A stretch of DNA of 57,026 bases from Archangiaceae bacterium (GTDB lineage: Bacteria > Myxococcota > Myxococcia > Myxococcales > Myxococcaceae): NCBI GenBank assembly GCA_016879935.1, contig JAACJQ010000339.1, positions 1-57,026 on the forward strand, read 5' to 3'. How positions within the stretch are numbered: the first letter of the stretch is position 1; each line of letters begins with the position of its first letter. The translations under genes and the position numbers were made by a program. The notes under the pieces are model-generated. The model was given only the letters and a program-made list of their open reading frames with translations, did not search any database and was not told where the DNA came from. Positions 43,168 through 50,832 of the stretch are shown here, piece by piece.

Positions 43168-43569
43168 TCAGAGCGACTGGAGCAGCCTGAAGACCTCCTG
43201 CCTCGGCGTGAGCGGCGGCACTGTCTCGCCCTGTTGCGGCGAAGCTGGTGTCTCGCAGGCCCACGTCTGACGCCCCTGGTTGGTGACGCGCGAGATGGTC
43301 GACCGGGTGTTCGTGCACGTACTCGGAGCGCCCAGGGCATCGATGGCGCTGTCGAGCGCAGCGACCTGATCCGCTGTGACAGTGTGGCTCTTCCACGCGG
43401 ACCAGACGGGGAACACCGCTCCGACGCCGCGGCGCCAGACCAACCCATTCGGTTCGACGATCCACTCGTCCGTGCGGTCGAGGCCCTGCTGATGGGCCTC
43501 GATGCGGGTGGCCGACGTCGACCCGCAGGCGACGAGCAGCATTGACGAGAGGGCGCAGAGCCGAATCAT
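43168..43569 (-). CDS. Small lipoprotein of unknown function
   Basis: This 133-residue protein starts at ATG 43569 with lipobox LLVAC (Cys 15). The mature part is polar, with EWIVEPNGLVWRRG, two cysteines (STCTNT, TWACETP) and a C-terminus rich in Gln/Pro. It resembles small putative lipoproteins with a WxxxxxxxxR-type beta core, but no family is recognised. The start lies 24 bp from the divergent start of the PAP2-desaturase gene, so their promoters overlap. Confidence 0.72.
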   Translation of the reverse strand: MIRLCALSSMLLVACGSTSATRIEAHQQGLDRTDEWIVEPNGLVWRRGVGAVFPVWSAWKSHTVTADQVAALDSAIDALGAPSTCTNTRSTISRVTNQGRQTWACETPASPQQGETVPPLTPRQEVFRLLQSL

Positions 43570-43593
43570 CGGCCCACCGGTGTACGACAGCCG

Positions 43594-45144
43594 ATGCGCT
43601 ACGGTCCACGGCCCGTGCTCCGCCGCCTCGTCACGCTGCTCGACCAGCACTTCGTCACGCGTGTGGGCACGACGCTCGCGCTCGTCGGTGGAACGCTCGT
43701 CATCTACCAGCGCCTCAACGCTGCGCTGACACCCCGGTTCGACTTCTTCGTTCCACTCGACGGCGCCATTCCGTTCCTGCCGTGGACGTGGCTCGTCTAC
43801 GCGTCGTTCTACGTGATGCTGCCGCTGGCGGCGTGGTGGGCGAAGCCGGGCGAGTACCCGAGAACGCTCGCGGCGGTGCTCACGGCCAACGTCGTCTGCT
43901 GGCTCGGCTTCGTGCTGTTCCCGGCGCACTACCCGCGGCCCTCGCTCGAAGGGGTCGAGCCGGCCTGGCTGCACGACGCCATCGCGTCGATGTGGCGTGA
44001 CGACCTGCCGGGCAACACGTTGCCGTCGATTCACGTCACCACGTCGCTGCTGGTCGCGTTGCGCCTGCATCAGATGCGCGGCGGGCCGGTGTGGCTCACG
44101 TGGGCTTCGGCCATCGCGGTGTCGACGCTCACGGTGAAGCAGCACTTCGTCGCCGACGTCGTCGCCGGAGCACTGCTCGCCCTCGCCATCAACGCCGTCT
44201 TCTTTCCGCCGAAGGTGGCGGCGGCTCCCGAAGACGCGCCCGTGCCTCCGCCGCCCTCGCGCCTCAACGTCGCCCTCGCGCTCGGCATCATCTCGTTGAT
44301 GCTCTCGTGTCAGTGGCTCGCGGCGCGCACGCAGTCTCCGCTCACGCTCGCGCTGGCCGCCGTGGCGTTCGGGTTTCTGTTTCTGCCCGCGTACACGCTG
44401 CTGCACGAAGCCGAGCACGGCATCTTTCACGCGCGCCCGTTCCTCAACGAAGCGTTCGGCGTGCTGCTCGGCCTCACCTTTCCCGGCAGCTTCAGTTTCC
44501 TGCGGCTCTGTCACCTCGGGCATCACCGGCGAAACCGCAGCGAGGTGGAGCGCTTCGAGATTCTCGAGCCCCACGACCACCCCGTGTGGCGGCGCGTGTA
44601 CTTCTACTTCCTGTACCTGGGCGGCTTCTGGGTCGTCGTGCCGCTCGCGACGGTGGCGCTGGTGGTGTGGCCGGGCCTGCTCCAGTCGACGCTCGCACCG
44701 CTGCACGACGACGCCGACGCGATGGTGAAGGGCGTGACGGAGTCTTCGCTCCGGCGGGTTCGCGTCGAGGCGTTGCTCGCCGTCGTCGTGCAGGCGCTCG
44801 GCATTGCCACCTTCGGGTGGACGTGGGTGTTGCTCCAGGCGGCGGGCGGGCTGTGCTGGGCCTCGCAGCAATACGTGACGCACGCGGGCTCTCCACGCGA
44901 CGTGCTCGACGGAGCCCACAACCTGAAGGCGCCGCGTCTGTACGAAGCGCTGCTGCTGCACTTCAACTGGCACCTCGCCCACCACCAGCGCCCGAAGGTG
45001 CCGTGGCTGTACCTGCCGCAGTTCGACGACGCGCGACGTGTGCGGCCTGCCTACTTCGCCTCCTTCGTGAAGTTCTGGCGGGGCCCGAAGCGGGTCGATG
45101 ACGGTTCGATGACGGAGCCGGTGGCACGCTCCGTCGTGTCATGA
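43594..45144 (+). CDS. Fused PAP2-family phosphatase and fatty-acid desaturase-like membrane protein
   Basis: This 516-residue polytopic protein has two readable halves. Residues 1-205 resemble a PAP2 phosphatase / inositolphosphotransferase: NTLPSIHVTTSLLVALRL with PSIH at 144-147 and KQHFVAD at 182-188, the second and third parts of the active site. Residues 225-516 carry three histidine boxes of membrane fatty-acid desaturases or hydroxylases: HEAEH (271-275), HLGHH (307-311) and HLAHH (460-464), with TM helices between. Both active sites look complete, so a bifunctional lipid-modifying enzyme is inferred: a phosphatase or phosphotransferase joined to an oxygen-dependent desaturase/hydroxylase. 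Its TGA overlaps the ATG of the TrhA-like gene (ATGA). Confidence 0.85.
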   Translation: MRYGPRPVLRRLVTLLDQHFVTRVGTTLALVGGTLVIYQRLNAALTPRFDFFVPLDGAIPFLPWTWLVYASFYVMLPLAAWWAKPGEYPRTLAAVLTANVVCWLGFVLFPAHYPRPSLEGVEPAWLHDAIASMWRDDLPGNTLPSIHVTTSLLVALRLHQMRGGPVWLTWASAIAVSTLTVKQHFVADVVAGALLALAINAVFFPPKVAAAPEDAPVPPPPSRLNVALALGIISLMLSCQWLAARTQSPLTLALAAVAFGFLFLPAYTLLHEAEHGIFHARPFLNEAFGVLLGLTFPGSFSFLRLCHLGHHRRNRSEVERFEILEPHDHPVWRRVYFYFLYLGGFWVVVPLATVALVVWPGLLQSTLAPLHDDADAMVKGVTESSLRRVRVEALLAVVVQALGIATFGWTWVLLQAAGGLCWASQQYVTHAGSPRDVLDGAHNLKAPRLYEALLLHFNWHLAHHQRPKVPWLYLPQFDDARRVRPAYFASFVKFWRGPKRVDDGSMTEPVARSVVS

Positions 45145-45830
45145 CTCCTGCGCTCGAGCTCTCACACCCTCAGCCCGTCGGTGAGACGAGCGGCCCGGTG
45201 AAGGTGAAGCCGCGGCTGCGCGGGGTCTTCCACTTCCTCGGGTTCTTCGTCTCGCTCGGTGGGTTCGCCGAGCTGGCGATGGCGCCGCAGACGGGGTGGC
45301 GGTACGTCGCGGGGCTCGTCTACGCCACGTCGTTGACGACGTTGCTGGGCTTGTCGGCGCTGTACCACCGGCCGATGTGGAGCAAGGCCGCGCGTGCCCG
45401 CCTTCGCTTCGTCGACCACTGCGGCATCTTCTTCCTCATCGCGGGCAGCTACACGCCCTTCGCCGCGCTCATCGCCCCGACGGGGTGGACGTGGGGGCTC
45501 GTCGGCATGTGGGGCGGAGCGCTGGCCGGCATCGCGCACGTGTTCTTGAACGACCACGGGTACCGCGGGCTGCGCGCGGGCATCTACGTGGTGCTCGGCC
45601 TGTCGTCGTCGCCGCTGGTGTTCTCGCTGCCGCCGCTCGTGGGCTGGGGCGTCGTCGGCCTGCTGCTCGCCGGAGCGGTCATCTACATTCTCGGCGCGGG
45701 CGTGTACGCGAAGCGCTGGCCGAACCCGAGGCCGTCGTTCTTCGGGTACCACGAGGTGTTTCACCTCTTCGTGCTGGCTGCGGCGGCGTTTCACTTCGCT
45801 GCCGTGTGGAGCATTCAGTACCGCGGCTGA
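45141..45830 (+). CDS. trhA: PAQR/HlyIII-family membrane protein (TrhA-like)
   Basis: This 229-residue protein has seven predicted TM segments. PAQR/hemolysin-III features are present: LSALYHRP, RLRFVDHCGIFFLIAGSYTPFA (Asp-His motif) and the C-terminal YHEVFHLFVLAAAAFHFAAV with the His pair that binds zinc. Bacterial TrhA/HlyIII proteins influence membrane homeostasis, in some species linked to fatty-acid composition, which suits coupling to the PAP2-desaturase gene (4-bp overlap). Zinc-dependent hydrolase activity has been suggested for the superfamily. No missing residue is obvious. Confidence 0.92.
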   Translation: MTPALELSHPQPVGETSGPVKVKPRLRGVFHFLGFFVSLGGFAELAMAPQTGWRYVAGLVYATSLTTLLGLSALYHRPMWSKAARARLRFVDHCGIFFLIAGSYTPFAALIAPTGWTWGLVGMWGGALAGIAHVFLNDHGYRGLRAGIYVVLGLSSSPLVFSLPPLVGWGVVGLLLAGAVIYILGAGVYAKRWPNPRPSFFGYHEVFHLFVLAAAAFHFAAVWSIQYRG

Positions 45831-45833
45831 GAA

Positions 45834-46598
45834 TCAGAGGTTCATGCCGCCCGATGCTTCGATGCGCTGACCGTTGATCCACTTCGTGTCGCCCGCGAGC
45901 AGGCTGGCGATGACGCCGCCGATGTCGTCGGGTTTTCCCGCGCGGCCCAGCGCCGTGAACGAGCTGATCATCTGGTTGAGCTGCGGGTTGTCGCGCACGT
46001 GCCCACCACCGAAGTCGGTCTCGATGGCGCCGGGAGCGATGACGTTCACCGAGATGCCGCGCGCGCCGAGCTCCTTCGCCTGGTAGCGCGTGAGCACCTC
46101 GATGGCGCCCTTCATCGCCGCGTAGGCCGAGTAGCCGGGCAGGGTGAAGCGCGCGAGGCCGGTGGAGACGTTCAGCACGCGGCCACCATCGGCGAGCAAC
46201 GGCAGCAGGCGCTGGGTCAGCAGGTACGGCGCCTTTACGTGCACGGCGAAGAGCTCATCGAGCTCGGCCTCGGTCGTGTCGGTGAACGGCTTCATCAGCC
46301 CGTGGCCCGCGTTGTTCACGAGGAAGTCGAAGCGCTCCCGGCCGAAGCGCTGTGCGAGCGTCTGCTTCAGGTTCGTGGCGAAGCCTTCGAACGAGCTGCT
46401 CTTCGACGCGTCGAACGGGAGCGCGGCGGCCTTCACGCCCGCCTTCTCGAGCTCGGCCACGACGGCGTGCGCCTCTTCGGGGTGGCTCCGATACGTGATG
46501 ATGCTGTCGACGTGGGCCTTCGCGAGGTGGAGCGCCGCGTTCTTCCCGAGCCCGCGACTGCCACCGGTGATCACTGCCAGACGGTTGGTGTTGGTCAT
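45834..46598 (-). CDS. Short-chain dehydrogenase/reductase
   Basis: This 254-residue classical SDR starts at ATG 46598. Rossmann motif AVITGGSRGLGKNAA, NNAGHGL, catalytic Ser in LNVSTGL, YSAYAAMKG with Tyr and Lys, and PGAIETDF. The C-terminal KWINGQRIEASGGMNL is typical of the FabG-like group. It is divergent from a LysR regulator across 75 bp, the standard arrangement in which the regulator controls the reductase. Substrate unknown. It is convergent with the TrhA-like gene. Confidence 0.94.
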   Translation of the reverse strand: MTNTNRLAVITGGSRGLGKNAALHLAKAHVDSIITYRSHPEEAHAVVAELEKAGVKAAALPFDASKSSSFEGFATNLKQTLAQRFGRERFDFLVNNAGHGLMKPFTDTTEAELDELFAVHVKAPYLLTQRLLPLLADGGRVLNVSTGLARFTLPGYSAYAAMKGAIEVLTRYQAKELGARGISVNVIAPGAIETDFGGGHVRDNPQLNQMISSFTALGRAGKPDDIGGVIASLLAGDTKWINGQRIEASGGMNL

Positions 46599-46673
46599 GC
46601 GCGATGAATACGGCCGGGAGCGTGGCCGAACAATCGTGCGCCGAATGGAAGGACTGTCTAGATTCGACGAACA
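46599..46673. promoter_or_regulatory. Divergent SDR/LysR promoter region
   Basis: The 75-bp spacer has two copies of CGAACAAT (46627-46634 and 46668-46675, the second touching the LysR ATG) and a CGGCC/GGCCG dyad near 46613-46630. These could be LysR-type binding elements; none matches a full T-N11-A site with certainty. Confidence 0.4.
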
Positions 46674-47585
46674 ATGGATCGACTGCAGGCATTGGGCATC
46701 TTCGTGCGCGTCGCCGAGCTCGAGAGCTTCACCGGAGCGGCGAAGAGCCTCGGCCTTCCCAAAGCGACGGTCTCGAGCGGGGTGCAGCAGCTCGAGGAGC
46801 GGCTCGCCACCCGACTGCTCTCTCGCACCACGCGGCGGGTCAGCCTCACGCACGACGGCGCGGCCTTCTACGAGCGCTGCAAGGACCTGCTGGCCGACGC
46901 CGACGAGGTGGAGTCGATGTTCCAGAGCGGCGAGGCGCTGGCGGGCCGCATCAGGGTCGACCTCTCGACGCGCTTCGCCCGCTTCACCGTGATGCCGGCG
47001 CTGCCGAAGTTCCTCGCGGAGCACCCGGCGTTGCAGCTCGAGCTGGGCTCGACCGACCGGGCCGTCGACCTCGTGCGTGAAGGTTACGACTGCGTGGTGC
47101 GGGCAGGGCCGCTCGCGGAGTCGGGTCTCGTCGTGCGTCGCGTCGGCAGCTTCGAGCTCGTCAACTGCGCGAGCCCGGCTTACCTGCGCCGCCACGGCGT
47201 GCCGCGAAAGCTGAAGGACCTCGAGCGCCACGTGCTCGTGCACTACACGAACTCCCTCGGCGCGAAGCCCGACGGCTGGGAGTACTTCGAAGACGGCGAG
47301 TGGAAGGAGAAGCCCATGCGCGGGCAGCTCACCGTCAACTCGGCCGAGACCTACGTCGCCGCAGCGGTCGCGGGCCTCGGGCTCATTCAGACGCCGCGCA
47401 GCAGCCTCGAGGAAGAGCTGCGCTCGGGCCGGCTCGTCGAGGTGATGAAGTCAGCGCGCGCGCGGCCGATGCCAGTGTCGATTCTGTACCCGCACCGAAG
47501 GCAGCTCTCGCGCCGGGTGCGCGTGTTCATCGACTGGCTCGAGGGGTTGCTGCGGGAGACGCTCTCTGGAAGCAGGGGCTCCTGA
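46674..47585 (+). CDS. LysR-family transcriptional regulator
   Basis: This 303-residue protein has the N-terminal helix-turn-helix FVRVAELESFTGAAKSLGLPKATVSSGVQQLEERL (split here by family position), with LLSRTTRRVSLT after it. The effector-binding domain has YDCVVRAGPLAESGLVVRR and VAAGLGLIQTP-like text. The domain order and length are typical of LTTRs of the subgroup found next to SDRs. It is divergent from the SDR gene at 45834-46598 and most likely controls it. The remaining spacer 47586-47825 shows nothing beyond two short doubtful frames. Confidence 0.95.
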   Translation: MDRLQALGIFVRVAELESFTGAAKSLGLPKATVSSGVQQLEERLATRLLSRTTRRVSLTHDGAAFYERCKDLLADADEVESMFQSGEALAGRIRVDLSTRFARFTVMPALPKFLAEHPALQLELGSTDRAVDLVREGYDCVVRAGPLAESGLVVRRVGSFELVNCASPAYLRRHGVPRKLKDLERHVLVHYTNSLGAKPDGWEYFEDGEWKEKPMRGQLTVNSAETYVAAAVAGLGLIQTPRSSLEEELRSGRLVEVMKSARARPMPVSILYPHRRQLSRRVRVFIDWLEGLLRETLSGSRGS

Positions 47586-47825
47586 AGGCTGGGCGTTGTC
47601 GGAGCGTTTCAGCCGGAACATCTCCTCGAAGGCATCGGGCTGCTGCTGCTGCTCGACCTCATCAGCGCTGCTGCGAAGGAGCCGTCACGATTCGCCGTCG
47701 TCGTCTCACGTGGTTGATCAGTTCCGCGCGTCGGGCTGCTTCGGCTGTCAGGAGCGAACGGGTGTGTCGGCTGGCACGACCCACTGAGATGCCGCTCGTT
47801 CACCACTCCGGCCAACGGCCACAGC

Positions 47826-48794
47826 TCAGGCGTCGCCGCAGTACCGCGCCCACGCTGGGCTCGGTGCGCCGGCCTCTTCCTGCGCTTCGATGTCGGCGTT
47901 CACCTGCTCGAGCGCCGCGGTCCACGTCGCCTCTTCGGCGCTCTCGTCGTCGAGCAGGCGTTCGAGGGCTTCTCGTGACGGGTACAGCGCATCGAGCGCG
48001 TGCTTCGCCGCCCGCTTCGCCATCGGAGCCAGCTTCGCCACCGTCGCGAACTCACCCGCGTCGAGCGCTTCGTAGAGCGGCCGCAGCTCAGGGGCGTTGG
48101 GGAAGAGGTCGGTGAGCGTCACGAACTCGGCGTCGTCGCGCAGCCCGTCGAAGTCGCGCTCGTAGCGGGCAAGGCCGCGCACGGCGATGGCGCCGCCCGA
48201 GTGCTCGAGCGCCGCGTGGAGATGCCGGAGCACGAGCGGCTTCTTTCCCAGCCGCGCGAACAGGCGTGCTCCCAGGTAGTGAGTCTCGGCGTCAGCCCCG
48301 TCTGCCGCGAGCGCGCGCTTGAGGAGCGCCAGCGCTTTCACCACGTCGCCTTCGTCGGCCAGGTGCTCGGCGAGCAGCCGCAGGCTCGGCGCGTGGTCGA
48401 ACTTCAACCCTTCGACGACGAAGCGTGCCGCACCGAGCGCGCGCGGCGGGTCTGCTTCGAACGCGTCGACGAGGCGATTCGCGAGGCCCTGCGGCTCCCA
48501 CGAGCGCTGCTCCTTCACCTCGTCGTCGCGCTCCGTCGCCTGCGCCGCCGCGATCAACTCGAACGCCTTCTCGAGCGAGCGCTGCGCAGCAGTCGTCTTC
48601 CCCATCACCCACAACGCCAGCCCGAGCCAGCCATGCGAGGCGTAGTCCTTCGGGTCCGCCACGAGCTGTTCGCGGGCGAGCGTCTCGACGAGCTCGGGCT
48701 GTTGGCTCAGCCACGCGTCTTCGATGGGGTGCAGCGACTCACCGACTTCCTCGTCGGGCATCGGCATTTCACCAGTCACGTCGTCGCTGCTCAT
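47826..48794 (-). CDS. TPR-like protein of unknown function
   Basis: This 322-residue protein starts at ATG 48794. It has no signal peptide. Helical repeats of TPR type are visible: YASHGWLGLALWVMGKTTAAQRSLEKAF, SLRLLAEHLADEGDVVKALALLKRAL and THYLGARLFARLGKKPLVLRHLHAAL (each shown in parts). The C-terminal third is acidic with no motif. Expected role: a scaffold or protein-binding protein in the cytosol. It follows the VanY-like gene by 24 bp on the same strand and may be co-transcribed. Confidence 0.75.
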   Translation of the reverse strand: MSSDDVTGEMPMPDEEVGESLHPIEDAWLSQQPELVETLAREQLVADPKDYASHGWLGLALWVMGKTTAAQRSLEKAFELIAAAQATERDDEVKEQRSWEPQGLANRLVDAFEADPPRALGAARFVVEGLKFDHAPSLRLLAEHLADEGDVVKALALLKRALAADGADAETHYLGARLFARLGKKPLVLRHLHAALEHSGGAIAVRGLARYERDFDGLRDDAEFVTLTDLFPNAPELRPLYEALDAGEFATVAKLAPMAKRAAKHALDALYPSREALERLLDDESAEEATWTAALEQVNADIEAQEEAGAPSPAWARYCGDA

Positions 48795-48818
48795 GGTCGT
48801 GCTCCAGAACCGCGCCCG

Positions 48819-49460
48819 TCAGCGACGATACGTCCAGTGCCAGGGCTCGGTGCGCACGTCGTTGACGAAGCCGTAGTGGCGCGCGTTGCGGGCGAGCCAC
48901 TTGTACGCGCGGCTCGAGTAGCCGCCGACGCCGATGTCGACCGAGAGCCCGCCCTGATGGTTGCTGTAGCCGGGGCGCGCGGCGAGGTTGCCGTGCCCTG
49001 CTCGGTACGCCGCATAGAGCGCCTTCTGCTGCGCCATCGTGCGGAAGCCCGAGACCGCAGGCAGGTTGATGCCCGCGCGCCGCGCCGCCGCCTTCATCTT
49101 GTTGAACGACGCCGCCGCATCGGTGCGCAGCATCTTGCCGTTGCCGATGGGAGCGACCTGAATGCGGCGCGCGCGCCCGTTCACGTAGCCCGTCACGCTG
49201 GTGCCGCGCGGCGTGCTCGACGGCCTGCTGACCGACTGCGTGCCGCCCGGCTTCTTGCCGTCGGTGAGGAGCTTGTTCCACGTGCGCGGCCCGACGATGC
49301 CGTCGGCCTGCAGGTGGTAACGCGACTGGTACGCCTTCACGGCCTTCTGCGTGTTCTTGCCGAACGCGCCGTCGATGGCGCCCGGGTTGAAGCCCGCCGC
49401 CTTGAGCTCCGCCTGCAGCCTCGTCACCTGACTTCCACGACTGTTGATTCGAAGGGTCAT
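48819..49460 (-). CDS. Peptidoglycan-binding and VanY-type D-alanyl-D-alanine carboxypeptidase
   Basis: This 213-residue protein starts at ATG 49460; a GTG at 49487 is possible but less likely. A PG_binding_1 domain spans about residues 5-65 (GSQVTRLQAELKAAGFNPG, AIDGAFGKNTQKAVKAYQ, DGIVGPRTW). After a linker the VanY-like peptidase carries zinc motifs SGFRT, SNHQGGLSVDIG (His 168, Asp 175) and EPWHWTY (His 208), all present. It should cut D-Ala-D-Ala or cross-link peptides in peptidoglycan. Notably no signal peptide is visible, so export would need another route, as in phage endolysins. The upstream 371 bp hold no clear gene and a small palindrome. Confidence 0.88.
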   Translation of the reverse strand: MTLRINSRGSQVTRLQAELKAAGFNPGAIDGAFGKNTQKAVKAYQSRYHLQADGIVGPRTWNKLLTDGKKPGGTQSVSRPSSTPRGTSVTGYVNGRARRIQVAPIGNGKMLRTDAAASFNKMKAAARRAGINLPAVSGFRTMAQQKALYAAYRAGHGNLAARPGYSNHQGGLSVDIGVGGYSSRAYKWLARNARHYGFVNDVRTEPWHWTYRR

Positions 49461-49831
49461 GCCGAATTGTCGGCGGCTGTCCCACACTCGGATTCCGAGA
49501 AGAGTGTTCCGTGTCTTGACGTTTCTCTGAATGAGTTAGCGAATTCATGTTGTTGTGTGAGTCGTTCTGGGGCCCGGCAGCGTTCGACGAGGCCAACCAC
49601 GTCCGGGGTCCGCAGCTTTGCCGTGCCGGCGTTGCGCGTGTGCTTCGAGAACGGCTCCTGGCTCACCGTGAGGTCGGCTCCGCGATCGAGGCGATGGTGG
49701 ATGCGCCGTTGGCAGCAACGAGAATCAGCCCGTCGACGTGGGCCTCAACGGGCTCTCAACCTGAGCACGGTGTGCGCGACGACCCCCGTTGAGACCAGCG
49801 CAGGGCCGCGTCACCATGCCTCTCTCCTTTC
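49461..49831. other. 371-bp spacer without a supported gene
   Basis: This stretch between the VanY-like gene and the kinase has short frames on both strands, none with family features. It is locally less GC-rich near 49510-49560. It includes the dyad at 49487-49499. Promoters for both divergent genes must lie here. Confidence 0.5.
49487..49499. promoter_or_regulatory. Short palindrome upstream of the VanY-like gene
   Basis: CTCGGA-T-TCCGAG, a perfect 6-bp dyad 27 bp ahead of the ATG at 49460. It could be an operator or a 5' leader hairpin; function is unproven. Confidence 0.35.
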
Positions 49832-50830
49832 ATGCCCACGCCATCGCCTGACTCCCTGCGCCTCGTTCGTGTGGGGTGGATTCAGCTCACCGACTCGTTG
49901 GTGGTGACGCAGGCCGACGCCACCGCGCAGCAGTTGGTGAACCGTGAAGCGTCGCTCGAGGGCATGGCGCTCCAGGAGGCGCTGCCGCCTGATCACGAAG
50001 GCGCCTCGTGGCAGCCGCCCTTCAACTACCTCGCCGTCACCGGCCCGGCCTCCAGGCTGCTCGTTCACGTCGCGCGACCGTTGACCTCGCAGGCGGGGTT
50101 GGTGGGCACGCTCACCTCGGTGAACGAGTACCTCGCCGAGGCGCAGTCGCTGGCGCGGGTTCAGCTGCGCAACACGGTGGAGTCGATCATCGCGGGCTTC
50201 GCGCACGAGGTGCGAAACCCGATGGCCGCGATTCAGAGCCTCACCGAGGTGGCGCTGCAGCAGACGCCGCAGCACGACTCGGTGCTCGTGCGCATTCCCG
50301 GGTTGGTCGCGCGGGTGGAGTCGTTGATCAAACAGGCCCTCGCCTACAGCCGCCCCAAGCCACCGCAGCGGTCGCTGCACCAGGTCGACGTCCTCGTCGA
50401 GCGCTCGGCCTCGCTGCTGCGGCCCCGAGACACGCCCGTCTCGCTCGACCTCTCGTTCGACGACCTCGAGCTGCCGCCGGTGATGGTCGACCTGCTCCAG
50501 GCCGAGCAGGTGCTCGTGAACCTGCTCGAGAACGCCCTCGACGCGGCGCGCACCCGGGTGGTGGTGCAGGCCCGCGAGGGCGGCACTCCGGTGCCGTCGG
50601 TCTGCATCGAGGTGAGCGACGACGGCGTGGGCGTGGCGCCCGACCTGGTGCCCCGCATCTTCGACCCGTTCTTCACCACCAAGGCGCATGGCACGGGTCT
50701 GGGGCTGGCCATCGCGCGCGACCTCACCCGGCTCACCGGCGGCGAGCTGCGCCTCAACACGCAGCGCAAGCAGACGACCTTCGAGCTGTTTCTTCCTTCG
50801 ACCCCGGCGCACGTGCGCAGCAACTGGTGA
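49832..50830 (+). CDS. NtrB-like soluble sensor histidine kinase
   Basis: This 332-residue protein lacks membrane segments. Residues 1-110 form a PAS-like or small sensor domain (VGWIQLTDSLVVTQADATA). The HisKA box is FAHEVRNPMAAIQSL with phospho-acceptor His 125, the HEVRNP form typical of NtrB/AtoS kinases. The ATPase domain has [32 protein letters not shown] and TTFELFLP. Its neighbour two bases downstream is an NtrC-like activator, so a dedicated two-component pair is very likely. This is the first gene of the GTPase/Roadblock cluster. Signal unknown. Confidence 0.95.
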   Translation: MPTPSPDSLRLVRVGWIQLTDSLVVTQADATAQQLVNREASLEGMALQEALPPDHEGASWQPPFNYLAVTGPASRLLVHVARPLTSQAGLVGTLTSVNEYLAEAQSLARVQLRNTVESIIAGFAHEVRNPMAAIQSLTEVALQQTPQHDSVLVRIPGLVARVESLIKQALAYSRPKPPQRSLHQVDVLVERSASLLRPRDTPVSLDLSFDDLELPPVMVDLLQAEQVLVNLLENALDAARTRVVVQAREGGTPVPSVCIEVSDDGVGVAPDLVPRIFDPFFTTKAHGTGLGLAIARDLTRLTGGELRLNTQRKQTTFELFLPSTPAHVRSNW

Positions 50831-50832
50831 CC

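Noticed and set aside
11784..47722. TGATCA palindromes near several stop codons (11784, 22934, 40552, 47716)
   Set aside because: Many more occur inside coding sequence, mostly where codons for Leu-Ile meet; no consistent placement.
47586..47825. Two short frames (plus 63 residues, minus 68 residues) in the LysR/TPR spacer
   Set aside because: Low-complexity Ser/Arg/Cys composition, no ribosome site, no family features.
49457..49666. A 69-residue minus-strand frame upstream of the VanY-like gene
   Set aside because: It overlaps the VanY start region and has no recognisable domain; too weak to report as a gene.
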